Shown one piece after another: positions 8,492 to 16,914 of a stretch of 64,000 nt of DNA. This DNA comes from Sansalvadorimonas sp965221135. GTDB lineage: Bacteria; Pseudomonadota; Gammaproteobacteria; Pseudomonadales; Endozoicomonadaceae. A program made the position numbers and the translations under genes. Numbering within the stretch: position 1 is the first letter of the stretch; every line of letters begins with the position of its first letter. The notes beneath the pieces are model-generated. The model searched no databases and was not told where the DNA came from. It worked only from the letters and a program-made list of their open reading frames with translations. The stretch is from the NCBI GenBank assembly GCA_965221135.1, contig CBDCRZ010000106.1:434001-498000 (forward strand), written 5' to 3'.

Positions 8492-8914
8492 ATGATAATG
8501 GACGTCTCACCCTGTGCCCCGGCCCGCTGTATTTCTCTCAAATATGTTCCTCTCAAATATGTTCCTCTCAAAAAAGTACTGATATGTATCGCTTTGTCTT
8601 TTCAGGCGCAGGCCTCACTACTGGCGGCCTATGATAAAGCCACATGTGGTGATGACCTGTATGTCTGTTGTTATGGCCAGCCCTCAGGTTCGAGCACCTG
8701 GGGGAATCTATGGATTAATACCAGACTCCCCCCATGGCACTGTTATAAAAAGGGCGACAAATATTATGACTATCTGAATGACTCCAATAAATGCACTTCT
8801 GGCAGCAAGGTATACGGAAGTGGTGGGGGTAGCCTGGAGATATCAGTAGTGGATGACTGCCGTCGTAACTATGACGATGAGGTAAAAATTTCTTTCGAGA
8901 CTAACCGGGATTAA
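8492..8914 (+). CDS. Small Cys-rich secreted protein
   Basis: The 140-aa ORF has a basic then hydrophobic leader (PLKKVLICIALSFQAQA, cleavage near SLLAAYDK) and a mature domain of about 95 aa with six Cys (TCGDDLYVCC, WHCYKK, NKCTSG, DDCRR), suggesting three disulfides. The region before the leader is a 15-bp tandem repeat (TTCCTCTCAAATATG) encoding LKYVP units, so the true start could lie later than 8492; 8498 is an equally good ATG. No family recognised. Its leader was copied onto the Death-like domains at 5082. Confidence 0.65.
   Translation: MIMDVSPCAPARCISLKYVPLKYVPLKKVLICIALSFQAQASLLAAYDKATCGDDLYVCCYGQPSGSSTWGNLWINTRLPPWHCYKKGDKYYDYLNDSNKCTSGSKVYGSGGGSLEISVVDDCRRNYDDEVKISFETNRD
8538..8575 (+). 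repeat. 15-bp tandem repeat in the leader of the Cys-rich gene
   Basis: Two full and one partial copy of TTCCTCTCAAATATG, in frame, giving repeated LKYVP. The chimeric gene at 5082 has the same tract with one variant unit (AATGTT). Confidence 0.7.
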
Positions 8915-9062
8915 GCCCCCTTCTAATATTACCAAAGCCCATGTCCTGTGGGCTTCCGGTTACACCGCGAAAAGTTCTGTAATCATCTGCTGCACCCCCG
9001 CCAAGAGCGTCTATTCTGCCTGATACTCATTTTTTTCAGAACAGCTTATAGAGAGCTATGGC

Positions 9063-10367
9063 ATGCGGCATCGTGATGTAAAGTCTTATTCTTCTCTGGT
9101 TGTAGCTGTTCTGCTACTCGTTATATTTGCAACGTTTGTCATTGAGCATGTGTCTGCTCATCCTGCTCTGGATCTGATCAATGAGGCTCGTCTGGAGAAT
9201 GGTCTGCCAATACTACAGTTTGAGCCTCATTTGCAGAGTGCCGCAGAGAATCATTCCCGATATCTGGCCGTCAACAACACCAGCGGTCACACGGAAGAAG
9301 CCGGTCTGCCGGGGTATACCGGTGAACGATGTCTGGAGCGTGTTCTTTCATCCGGTTACCCTCTGCGCTTCTGTGTCGAAAGCCTTTCTGTCGGGCAGGC
9401 CAATTGGGAGGAGTCTGTCGCCGACCTGATGGGAGCTCTTTATCACCGAATAGGCTTTTTACGCTTTGACACGGATGAAATCGGCATAGCCTATGACGAG
9501 TGCCGCAGCCCTGCCAATAATGCTGAGGATGGTGATTCAGACGATGACGGCGTTCGGCAGTTCTACAGCTATGTACTGGGTAATTCCCATCGCCGTAAAC
9601 AGTGTGAAGCTCCATCCAGCCCTTGGGGGGTAAGAGGAGTTTGTAGAGATAAGAGCCATCAACAGCCCAAAAATGATTACGATAGAAACATGAAAGTCGT
9701 GGCTGACCAGAGTTCGGATGTAGCGGTTTACCCCTGGAGTGGGCAACACAATGTGCGTCCGGGTATGCGAAATAATGAACGACCAAATCCTTTGCCCGGA
9801 GTGGAGGTTATCAGTCAGCCTGTGTCCATGCATTTCAACCCGGAACGTTTTAAAAACCGGTCAATTACTTTTGATTATTTTATTCTTCGAGGCCCTGATG
9901 GGAACGATATTTCACTGATGCCCCGTAGAGATCACAGCAACGATGATGAGTTCAGTGAGTACGACTTTGCCTGGTATCCTAAAGCGCCACTGGTATGGGG
10001 AGGGCGATACCAGGTGTTGGCAGGATATCGTATAGATGGACAGTTCAAGCGGCAAGAGTGGTCGTTTACTACAGCAGATGTGCCTTGCACTCATGATTTT
10101 TGTCGCGGGGGCTTCAAGCAGGTAGAGATTTCCAGGCGCTCGAGTGTTCTGCACCTGCGTCGTGGTCAGACAACCTTGATCACACTATCACCAAGGTTGG
10201 GTGATAGTGCCATTAAGTCTATTCAGACCCATTACCAGAATAATTGTCAGGTAAAGATCGAAGCGTTTAATACCATTGGTATCAATATGGACGGCCCGGG
10301 AAAGCTGTTGATTCAACTGGGCGCAGAGAAAGGTAATGAGGTGCTGGTGGAGGTTCTTATTGATTAA
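9063..10367 (+). CDS. CAP/SCP-domain exported protein
   Basis: The 434-aa protein starts with a hydrophobic segment (SLVVAVLLLVIFATFVIEHV) that is a signal peptide or N-terminal anchor. Residues about 33-175 match the CAP (SCP/PR-1) fold: HPALDLINEARLENGLPILQ, AAENHSRYLA, SGHTE, VESLSVG and a late YVLG strand. The CAP cavity residues (His in ENHS and SGHT, Glu in VES) are present. The remaining ~250 residues (including a HRRKQCEAP linker and a C-terminal beta-rich part) are unassigned. CAP proteins act extracellularly in adhesion, lipid binding or host interaction; the substrate here is unknown. Confidence 0.8.
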   Translation: MRHRDVKSYSSLVVAVLLLVIFATFVIEHVSAHPALDLINEARLENGLPILQFEPHLQSAAENHSRYLAVNNTSGHTEEAGLPGYTGERCLERVLSSGYPLRFCVESLSVGQANWEESVADLMGALYHRIGFLRFDTDEIGIAYDECRSPANNAEDGDSDDDGVRQFYSYVLGNSHRRKQCEAPSSPWGVRGVCRDKSHQQPKNDYDRNMKVVADQSSDVAVYPWSGQHNVRPGMRNNERPNPLPGVEVISQPVSMHFNPERFKNRSITFDYFILRGPDGNDISLMPRRDHSNDDEFSEYDFAWYPKAPLVWGGRYQVLAGYRIDGQFKRQEWSFTTADVPCTHDFCRGGFKQVEISRRSSVLHLRRGQTTLITLSPRLGDSAIKSIQTHYQNNCQVKIEAFNTIGINMDGPGKLLIQLGAEKGNEVLVEVLID

Positions 10368-10401
10368 GATGTATTGGTGTTGATGCTCTTGATGGAATTC
10401 A

Positions 10402-10428
10402 TTCAGCACTGAATTCATCAGTGCTGAA
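10402..10428. terminator. Hairpin between convergent genes
   Basis: TTCAGCACTGA and TCAGTGCTGAA form a perfect 11-bp stem with a 5-nt loop between two converging genes. There is no long T-run on either strand, so its role as a terminator is likely only by position. Confidence 0.45.
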
Positions 10429-10478
10429 CGATTCGCCTGTTAGATGCTCATAAAAACCAGTGCTCTTAAAAACCAAAG

Positions 10479-11114
10479 CTAAAGGCCGCGAGCAGCTTTT
10501 TTTATCATGATAAATATCGCACTGGCAGAGAACAGGTTACCCAGTGCCAGAAGGTAGCGATACAAATCAAGACGCAGATATTCAGCCAGAGTCCCTTCGG
10601 TCATCATCACCAGCCCGGCCAATCCATAGGCAATCACGGATATCAGCACAAAGATAGTGAAAGGGCGCTCTGCTGCTTTGTTGTGAAGAGCAGATACTGT
10701 GGCCATCACCAAAGCTATGGCATAGCAGATGCTAATAAACTCATTGCTATAACCCATCTGACGAGTCAGCTCGAACCCGGCCATAAGGCCGATGAGAAGA
10801 CGCCACCAGGCCAGTTTGCTCAAGTCCAGTTTCCAGCAGATCACCAGAAGTGCACAGCCCAGCAACAGAGGTGCCAGGGTTCGTGCAGCGGTCAGAAATA
10901 GCCTGTGGGGTTCACCCCAGTCCGTAGAAAAGCCATAAACCAGTGTGCCGAACACAGCGCTGCAACCCATTAGAAAATAGGCTGTTAGTGCAGCGAGTAC
11001 CGGCATGCGCTCTTGCTTGAGGCGCAGGCTCTGGCTCATCAGGAATACGCCAAAAAAGCTTGAGAAAGCCAGAATGGCGTAAGAGATAGCGAGAGATAAC
11101 CAGGTGTTCTGCAT
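10479..11114 (-). CDS. Polytopic inner-membrane protein of unknown function
   Basis: The 211-aa protein is almost entirely hydrophobic, with about seven predicted helices (LAISYAILAFSSFFGVFLM, LAALTAYFLMGCSAVFGTLV, LAPLLLGCALLVICW and later segments). I do not recognise the family. Its ATG overlaps the hemL stop (TGATG on the minus strand), so it is probably translated by coupling from the hemL message. Confidence 0.75.
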   Translation of the reverse strand: MQNTWLSLAISYAILAFSSFFGVFLMSQSLRLKQERMPVLAALTAYFLMGCSAVFGTLVYGFSTDWGEPHRLFLTAARTLAPLLLGCALLVICWKLDLSKLAWWRLLIGLMAGFELTRQMGYSNEFISICYAIALVMATVSALHNKAAERPFTIFVLISVIAYGLAGLVMMTEGTLAEYLRLDLYRYLLALGNLFSASAIFIMIKKAARGL

Positions 11115-12397
11115 CAGTTGATCCGGGCAAAGGCCTTTTCAGCGGCTTTTAGAGTGACCTGGATGTCTTCTTCCGTGTGTGCACTGGAAATAAATCCGGC
11201 TTCGAAAGATGCAGGGGCCAGATACACGCCTTCTTCCAGCATGGCATGGAAGAATTTGTTGAAGCGGGCACCGTCGCAGGCCATCACCTGGTCAAAGTTG
11301 GTGACTTCTTCCCGATCGGTAAAGAACAGGCCAAACATAGCACCGACCTGGTTGGTGGTCAGAGGAATGCCAGCGGCTTTGGCGCGTTCTTTAAGACCGT
11401 CCAGCAGAGTTGTCAGACGTTCAGTCATCTGCTTGTGGAAACCTGGCTTGGAGATCAGGCCAAGAGCGGTCAGGCCTGCCGTCATGGCAACAGGGTTACC
11501 GGACAGTGTACCTGCCTGATAAACAGGGCCGAGTGGTGCGATCTGTTCCATGATTTCACGCTTGCCACCAAAGGCACCTACGGGCATGCCGCCACCGATC
11601 ACTTTACCGAGGGTAATCAGGTCAGCCTTTACGTTGTAGTACTCCTGAGCACCGCCTAGGGCAACACGGAAGCCTGTCATCACTTCGTCAAAAATCAGCA
11701 CTGTATCGTTGTCATCACAGATGCTGCGCAGTCCTTCGAGGAAACCGGGCTGAGGAGGAATGCAGTTCATGTTGCCAGCGACTGGCTCAACAATAATACA
11801 GGCGATATCGGAGCCATGTTCTGCAAAGGCTGCACGTACACTGTCGAGGTCGTTGTAGGTGACTGTCAGGGTGTGTTCCGCCAGACCAGCCGGTACACCA
11901 GGAGAGCTTGGAATACCCAGGGTCAGGGCGCCGGAGCCGGCTTTCACCAGCAGTGAGTCGGAGTGGCCGTGGTAGCAGCCTTCAAACTTAAGGATCTTGT
12001 CACGGCCAGTGTAACCTCGGGCCAGACGAATAGCAGACATGGTGGCTTCGGTACCGGAACTCACCATGCGGACCATATCCATGGACGGCACCAGTTCGCA
12101 GACTTTTTCTGCCATGGTGATTTCTATAGCGGTTGGTGCGCCAAAGCTCATGCCGAGGTCAACCTGCTTGTGAACGGCAGCAATAATATCCGGATGGTTG
12201 TGACCCAGAATCATCGGGCCCCAGGAGCCAACGTAATCAATATAGGTTTTGCCGTCTTCATCAACGACTTTGGAGCCACTGGCTTCACGGAAGAAGATTG
12301 GTGTACCACCTACACCTTTAAAGGCGCGAACGGGGGAGTTAACGCCACCGGGAATATGCTGACGGGCCTGTTCGAACAGAATTTCAGAACGACTCAT
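11114..12397 (-). CDS. hemL: Glutamate-1-semialdehyde 2,1-aminomutase
   Basis: The 427-aa protein has normal length for HemL, the PLP enzyme making 5-aminolevulinate in the C5 haem pathway. Visible hallmarks are PGGVNSPVRAFKGVGG near the N-terminus, VSSGTEATMSAIRLARGYTGR, the GCYHGHSDSLLVKAGSG loop, FDEVMTGFRVALGGAQ and the PLP-lysine motif LITLGKVIGGGMPVGAFGG (about residue 265). It lies directly downstream of thiE in the same orientation, an order common in gammaproteobacteria, and overlaps the membrane-protein gene that follows. Confidence 0.97.
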   Translation of the reverse strand: MSRSEILFEQARQHIPGGVNSPVRAFKGVGGTPIFFREASGSKVVDEDGKTYIDYVGSWGPMILGHNHPDIIAAVHKQVDLGMSFGAPTAIEITMAEKVCELVPSMDMVRMVSSGTEATMSAIRLARGYTGRDKILKFEGCYHGHSDSLLVKAGSGALTLGIPSSPGVPAGLAEHTLTVTYNDLDSVRAAFAEHGSDIACIIVEPVAGNMNCIPPQPGFLEGLRSICDDNDTVLIFDEVMTGFRVALGGAQEYYNVKADLITLGKVIGGGMPVGAFGGKREIMEQIAPLGPVYQAGTLSGNPVAMTAGLTALGLISKPGFHKQMTERLTTLLDGLKERAKAAGIPLTTNQVGAMFGLFFTDREEVTNFDQVMACDGARFNKFFHAMLEEGVYLAPASFEAGFISSAHTEEDIQVTLKAAEKAFARIN

Positions 12398-12411
12398 AAC
12401 AATTAATTATC

Positions 12412-13065
12412 CTAATAACAGGTCTTGAAACAGGTTTGGTAGGCCGCAGCGCGGCTGGTAATTTCTGCCAAATCTTCAGGTGAAAACAGATCATTAACCA
12501 CGGCCAGTATATCAGCACCAGCGTCCACCAGTTGGGGCGCATTATCTCTGGTAATACCGCCGATGGCTACTATTGGCAGGCTAAGCTGCTGACGGGCTTC
12601 ACGTAATAATGAGAGAGGTGCCGGTCTGGCGTCGGGTTTTGTCTGTGAAGGGAAGAAGCGACCAAAGGCAATGTAATCAGCGCCCTTGTCTCTGGCAGTT
12701 TTTGCCAGCTCTAAAGAATCTTCACAGGTGATACCTATGACTGCATCCTGGCCCAGAATGCGGCGGGCGTTGTCCTGCTCTTCATCGCTTTGGCCAAGGT
12801 GTACTCCATCGGCACCGCAGGCTTGAGCCAGTGCAACATCATCATTAATCAGGAACAGGACACCGGCTTCGCTACATAGCTTTTTAAGCTTGCTGGCCTG
12901 AACCAGGCGCTTGCCTTCATCCTGGCTTTTATCCCGGTATTGAAGAATGTTCATGCCACCTTCAATGGCCGCAGAGACCCTGGTAAGCATGGTTTCGGTG
13001 TCTGGCATAAGTGTGCTGTCAGTAATGCCATAAAGGCCGGTAAAGCGGGAATAGTCTGATGCCAT
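12412..13065 (-). CDS. thiE: Thiamine-phosphate synthase
   Basis: ThiE joins the thiazole and pyrimidine halves of thiamine. Seen are GLYGITDSTLMPD, the MNILQYRDKS motif, FLINDDVALAQACGADGVHLGQ, IGITCEDSLELA, DYIAFGRFFPSQTK and PIVAIGGITRDN. The frame is open 117 nt further upstream, but that part encodes an artificial-looking FFALFFALFF run from a 12-bp microsatellite. The ATG at 13065 has AGGA 6 nt upstream and gives a normal 217-aa enzyme, so I choose it. hemL follows 14 bp downstream. Confidence 0.93.
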   Translation of the reverse strand: MASDYSRFTGLYGITDSTLMPDTETMLTRVSAAIEGGMNILQYRDKSQDEGKRLVQASKLKKLCSEAGVLFLINDDVALAQACGADGVHLGQSDEEQDNARRILGQDAVIGITCEDSLELAKTARDKGADYIAFGRFFPSQTKPDARPAPLSLLREARQQLSLPIVAIGGITRDNAPQLVDAGADILAVVNDLFSPEDLAEITSRAAAYQTCFKTCY

Positions 13066-13089
13066 GGTCATTCCTGAATATCCGATATT

Positions 13090-13149
13090 GAAAAAGAGAG
13101 CGAAAAAGAGAGCAAAAAAGAGGGCGAAAAAGAGAGCGAAAAAGAATGC
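13090..13149. repeat. 12-bp microsatellite upstream of thiE
   Basis: Five tandem units of GAAAAAGAGAGC (two with variant bases) lie 25 bp upstream of the thiE start, in the divergent thiE/kinase promoter region. Copy-number change would alter promoter spacing or, if the longer thiE frame is used, the FFAL repeat length. Confidence 0.8.
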
Positions 13150-13334
13150 GGCTAATGTGGAGGAGAACTCTTGAGAATACAAGCTTCCCGAAGCCTGAGC
13201 ATTCCTATATTTGCTGTAGCTGTTTTTTGCAGTCAGGGGTTGTTCTGTTACTCAGTGTTGTTGCTTATGAGGGAATTTCGTACAGCTGCTATTCTTGCCT
13301 GTCGTTTAAAAACAAGCAGGACATCAGGGTGGTG

Positions 13335-15452
13335 ATGCAGAGATATCTTCAAGAGCTTCAACTATGCCTGCTGGCATCTCTGATGGCCTTGGTGCTTATA
13401 TTAACGTTGGCTCCATCAGCATATGCATCGCCCGAAAAAACGCTGTCAGATTCGGGCACGGTGACGGTGACACCTGCGGGTACCTTCCTTCATTACAAGG
13501 GTAGTACTGTGTTTTTGGCGGACACCTTTCTTCCCTGGCAGGTCGTCAGCACATTGGTTCAGGCTGGCACTACGGTGGTGATGCGCCGGGTGATGCAATA
13601 TCTGATAACCAGCTTTATGGGCTATTCCGATCAGTGGCTCAGTCATAGTGCTTATCTGACACTAAAGAATCTGTATCTTGATGGAACTTTGGTGATACCT
13701 ATACATATATGGCAGATAGCGTCACGTTTTTATCGTATAGCCAGTGGTGCTGCGGCTTTGGCAGACGGAGCCTATGAGCGGCTTTACTATCTTGGTGGTT
13801 TTGGGAAGGCCGGGCGTATTCCGGTTTATCCCGGTGAAGCTCTGGACCAGTCGGTAGTGATAGACCTGTTGCTGGAGAAAACATTGATCAGCAGTGCTCG
13901 TCGTTACCTTGAATTGACTCCTCTCGCATTTGTTGATGAAGAAACAATGCCATCCCTCTGGCATAGAGACATTGCCCGGTTAACCAACAGTGCCCTGGAA
14001 AGAAATATTGATAACATACGTCTGTTTGTTGGCAAGGGTGAAGATGATGATGTCTCTACGATTGAATTGCGCTGGCATAACAAGGAAGAGCAGGAGTGGC
14101 ATCAGCGAAAGTTATACGAACTTCCTGAAGGTGCCGTGCTCTTAAGTGAGAAGATGAGTGTAAGTGAGCAGATGAGAGGTGAAGCGCCAGGCTCTATAGG
14201 TAAAGAGCAAGGTCATAAAAAGAAAGATGTAACGACAGTTTTCTCTCTTCTGGAACCCGATGTTCTCCGCTGTGCCGCACGACATATAAGACATATAAAA
14301 GGCCAAGAGTATAAGTGCGATGGCTCAAAGAATGGCTTAAGAGGTTTAGCCTTATCCAGCACTGGTTTATTTAAATCTCAGGTGGAATCAGAGAACAATC
14401 AAACAGGTGGCTATCTGAGAATCTCTGATAGCCATGCTCTGAATCCTGGTATGGCAGCCTCCCTGCAGATCCTCCCTCGAATGACCTTTCAGACCCAGGT
14501 ATCACAACAATATCGTATACCTCACTGGGCCACTACTGCTGTCGAAAGCCTGTTTTATGAAGTGGCTGTAGCTGTAGGAGAGCAGACTCTGGGAAGAGGG
14601 ATGGATCAGTTAAATTACTGGAGGCATGGCAAAAATGGTTACTGTGTTACAGATTGTCTGAACCTGCCGGGAAGAAATCAAACTGGCGTTTACAGGGTGA
14701 GGGATCGTCAGGGAAAAACCTGGGTTATGAAAACGGCTCCCTGGCATACTCCTGGGCCGGACCTGGCAGACAACAGTCATTACCTGTACCTCGCCCGTGA
14801 GCGGCAGCTGTTGTCAAAAATAAATTCAGACTCAGTGGTTAAATACCACGACAGCTGGATTCAAAACCCCGGGACAGAGAAGGCTTTCCTGGTTCTTATT
14901 GAAGAAGATGCAGGCACCAGTATTCAGAAAAATTACCCCAAAAACATGTCAGGGTTAAAGCATGTGCTGCGGGGAACTTTAGAAGGCATGAAAGACTTAC
15001 ATCAGCAAGGCCTGGTTCATCGGGATATTAAACCTGAAAACGTGATTATGGATGAGCAGGGGAAGATCCGGCTGATTGACTTTGGCTCGGCCAAACCTTT
15101 AGACGCCGGTGGTTATGGCTGGTTGGAAAGTTATACCCGGGAATATAGTGCTCCGGAAATCACGACCGAACAACCAGTCAGCTGGAAGACAGATATCTGG
15201 AATCTGGGGGCAATGGCTCTGGATCTGGCTCGCTGTATCGGGGTACCTGGGGCAGATGGTGCCTGGCGCAGACTGTCTGAAAAAGGAAAAACAGGTCAGG
15301 GGACGTTCAGGCTGGACAGATATATGTCACCAGTACCTGATTACCTGGAAAATGCGGGGCTGTATCAATTCCTTGAGGCAACCCTGCACCGTAAGGTTGA
15401 TCAACGTGCAGACTTAGACCAGCTAATTTATCACCCCTTTTTCAGGAATTAA
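13335..15452 (+). CDS. Exported eukaryote-like Ser/Thr protein kinase
   Basis: An ATG at 13335 opens with a good signal peptide (MQRYLQELQLCLLASLMALV... ending SAYAS). The frame is open back to 13146, but that part overlaps the thiE side and looks non-coding. The first ~450 residues are unassigned. A kinase domain follows: VYRVRDRQGKTWVMKTA (VMK lysine near 464), LVHRDIKPENVIMDEQG (catalytic loop near 560), LIDFGSAKPL (DFG), YSAPEIT (APE) and DIWNLGAMALDLAR. All catalytic residues are present. With a Sec signal it would be outside the cytoplasm, where ATP is scarce, unless delivered to a host cell; this suggests an effector. It converges with radA, 13 bp apart. Confidence 0.85.
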   Translation: MQRYLQELQLCLLASLMALVLILTLAPSAYASPEKTLSDSGTVTVTPAGTFLHYKGSTVFLADTFLPWQVVSTLVQAGTTVVMRRVMQYLITSFMGYSDQWLSHSAYLTLKNLYLDGTLVIPIHIWQIASRFYRIASGAAALADGAYERLYYLGGFGKAGRIPVYPGEALDQSVVIDLLLEKTLISSARRYLELTPLAFVDEETMPSLWHRDIARLTNSALERNIDNIRLFVGKGEDDDVSTIELRWHNKEEQEWHQRKLYELPEGAVLLSEKMSVSEQMRGEAPGSIGKEQGHKKKDVTTVFSLLEPDVLRCAARHIRHIKGQEYKCDGSKNGLRGLALSSTGLFKSQVESENNQTGGYLRISDSHALNPGMAASLQILPRMTFQTQVSQQYRIPHWATTAVESLFYEVAVAVGEQTLGRGMDQLNYWRHGKNGYCVTDCLNLPGRNQTGVYRVRDRQGKTWVMKTAPWHTPGPDLADNSHYLYLARERQLLSKINSDSVVKYHDSWIQNPGTEKAFLVLIEEDAGTSIQKNYPKNMSGLKHVLRGTLEGMKDLHQQGLVHRDIKPENVIMDEQGKIRLIDFGSAKPLDAGGYGWLESYTREYSAPEITTEQPVSWKTDIWNLGAMALDLARCIGVPGADGAWRRLSEKGKTGQGTFRLDRYMSPVPDYLENAGLYQFLEATLHRKVDQRADLDQLIYHPFFRN

Positions 15453-15465
15453 TTGCTAACGTTGC

Positions 15466-16842
15466 CTAAATAGCTTCCAGCGCTTCGGAGAGTTTGTTAA
15501 CTCCTATCACCTCAACGCCAGCTACTGCCTTTCTTGGCTTGTTGGCGTTGGGGACAATAACCTTTTTAAAACCATGCTTGATGGCTTCGACAATACGCTC
15601 CTGACCATTGGCAACCGGGCGAATCTCACCGGCCAGGCCGACTTCACCAAAGGCAATCAAGTCCTGTGGCAGAGGTGCATCCCGAAAGCTGGAAACAATC
15701 GCCAGCAGGCTGGCAAGGTCAGCACTGGTTTCAGATACACGAACACCGCCGACTACGTTCAAAAAGACATCCTGGTCGCTGGTAAAAATGCCACCGTGAC
15801 GGGTGAGTACTGCCAGCAGCATGGCCAGACGGTTCTGGTCCATACCCACTGTCACACGGCGGGGGTTACCCAATTGTGATTCGACCACCAAAGCCTGAAT
15901 TTCAACCAGCAGTGGCCGGGTACCTTCCCAGAGAACATTAATAATGCTGCCGGAGGTCGCTTCTTCTCCGCGGGACAGGAAAATAGCCGAAGGGTTTTTC
16001 ACTTCTTTCAGACCTGTCTCGGTCATGGCGAAAATACCCAGCTCATTCACCTGACCAAAACGGTTTTTGGTGGCGCGCATCATACGGAAGCGGGAGTCAT
16101 CAGTATTGCCCAGCATAATCTGGGTATCGATGATATGACTGAGGGTCATGGGGCCTGCGAGGGAGTTATCTTTCGTGACATGGCCAACAATCAACAGCAC
16201 AGTGCCTGTCTGTTTGGCAAAGCGGGTCAGGAAGGCGGCGGATTCCCGGACCTGTGCAACACCGCCGGGAGCCGAGTCGACACCATCCATAAACATCACC
16301 TGTATAGAGTCGATGACGATGATACCGGGCTTCTCTTCTTCGGCTATCTGCACGACTTTCTCGGCAGAGGTCTCTGCCAGCATTTTTAACTGATCAGTTT
16401 GCAGGTTAAGGCGTTTGGCCCGTGAGGCAATCTGTTGCAGGGATTCTTCACCGGAGACATACAGCGCTTTCATATTGGCAGCTACATGGCAGAGGGTCTG
16501 CAGCAGAATGGTACTTTTACCAGCGCCCGGGTTACCACCAATCAACACCGCACTGCCGTGCACAAAGCCGCCGCCCAGAACTCGGTCAAACTCATTCGAG
16601 CCGGTGCTGAATCGAGGGGCTTCTTCAACGTTGACGTCTGAAAGGCTTTGAACTGCTGTTAACGCTCCTGCAAAGCCTGCCCGGGTGCCGGTGACATTGG
16701 CTTTGTGGGGTTGGGAAGAGCCCAGATTGATTTCTTTCATGGTATTCCAGGCATGACAGTCAGGGCACTGCCCCTGCCATTTGCTGGATTCGCTGCCACA
16801 GTCGGTGCACACGAAGGCTTTACGGTTCTTTGCTTTGGCCAT
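15466..16842 (-). CDS. radA: DNA repair protein RadA
   Basis: The 458-aa protein has the RadA order: a four-Cys zinc finger (C12, C15, C26, C29), Walker A GGNPGAGKST (102-111), Walker B IIVIDSIQVM, the diagnostic ATKNRFGQVNELG motif, and a Lon-like C-terminal domain (GGVRVSETSADLASLLAI). RadA is a RecA-like ATPase/helicase that processes branched recombination intermediates. Normal length; start beside AGACCCCCTCCGGT. Confidence 0.97.
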   Translation of the reverse strand: MAKAKNRKAFVCTDCGSESSKWQGQCPDCHAWNTMKEINLGSSQPHKANVTGTRAGFAGALTAVQSLSDVNVEEAPRFSTGSNEFDRVLGGGFVHGSAVLIGGNPGAGKSTILLQTLCHVAANMKALYVSGEESLQQIASRAKRLNLQTDQLKMLAETSAEKVVQIAEEEKPGIIVIDSIQVMFMDGVDSAPGGVAQVRESAAFLTRFAKQTGTVLLIVGHVTKDNSLAGPMTLSHIIDTQIMLGNTDDSRFRMMRATKNRFGQVNELGIFAMTETGLKEVKNPSAIFLSRGEEATSGSIINVLWEGTRPLLVEIQALVVESQLGNPRRVTVGMDQNRLAMLLAVLTRHGGIFTSDQDVFLNVVGGVRVSETSADLASLLAIVSSFRDAPLPQDLIAFGEVGLAGEIRPVANGQERIVEAIKHGFKKVIVPNANKPRKAVAGVEVIGVNKLSEALEAI

Positions 16843-16914
16843 ACCGGAGGGGGTCTTCTTGAAAGGTCAGGAGCTTAGTATTTTTGGGTGTTGGGCCCTG
16901 GTGGTCAAGCCTTG

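Larger units (their letters stand above)
5193..8602. repeat. Tandem duplication, unit 2 (about 3.4 kb)
   Basis: Second copy of the 1997-5192 unit. It is longer because of a 217-bp insertion (MITE-like element plus target duplication) and lacks one TCT codon in the secreted-protein gene. It ends at CTTTGTCTTTT, where the Cys-rich gene continues with CAGGCG. Confidence 0.93.

Noticed and set aside
13066..13182. N-terminal FFALFFALFF extension of ThiE
   Set aside because: Comes from the 12-bp microsatellite; ThiE families start near the MASDYSRFTGLYGI methionine, which has its own RBS.
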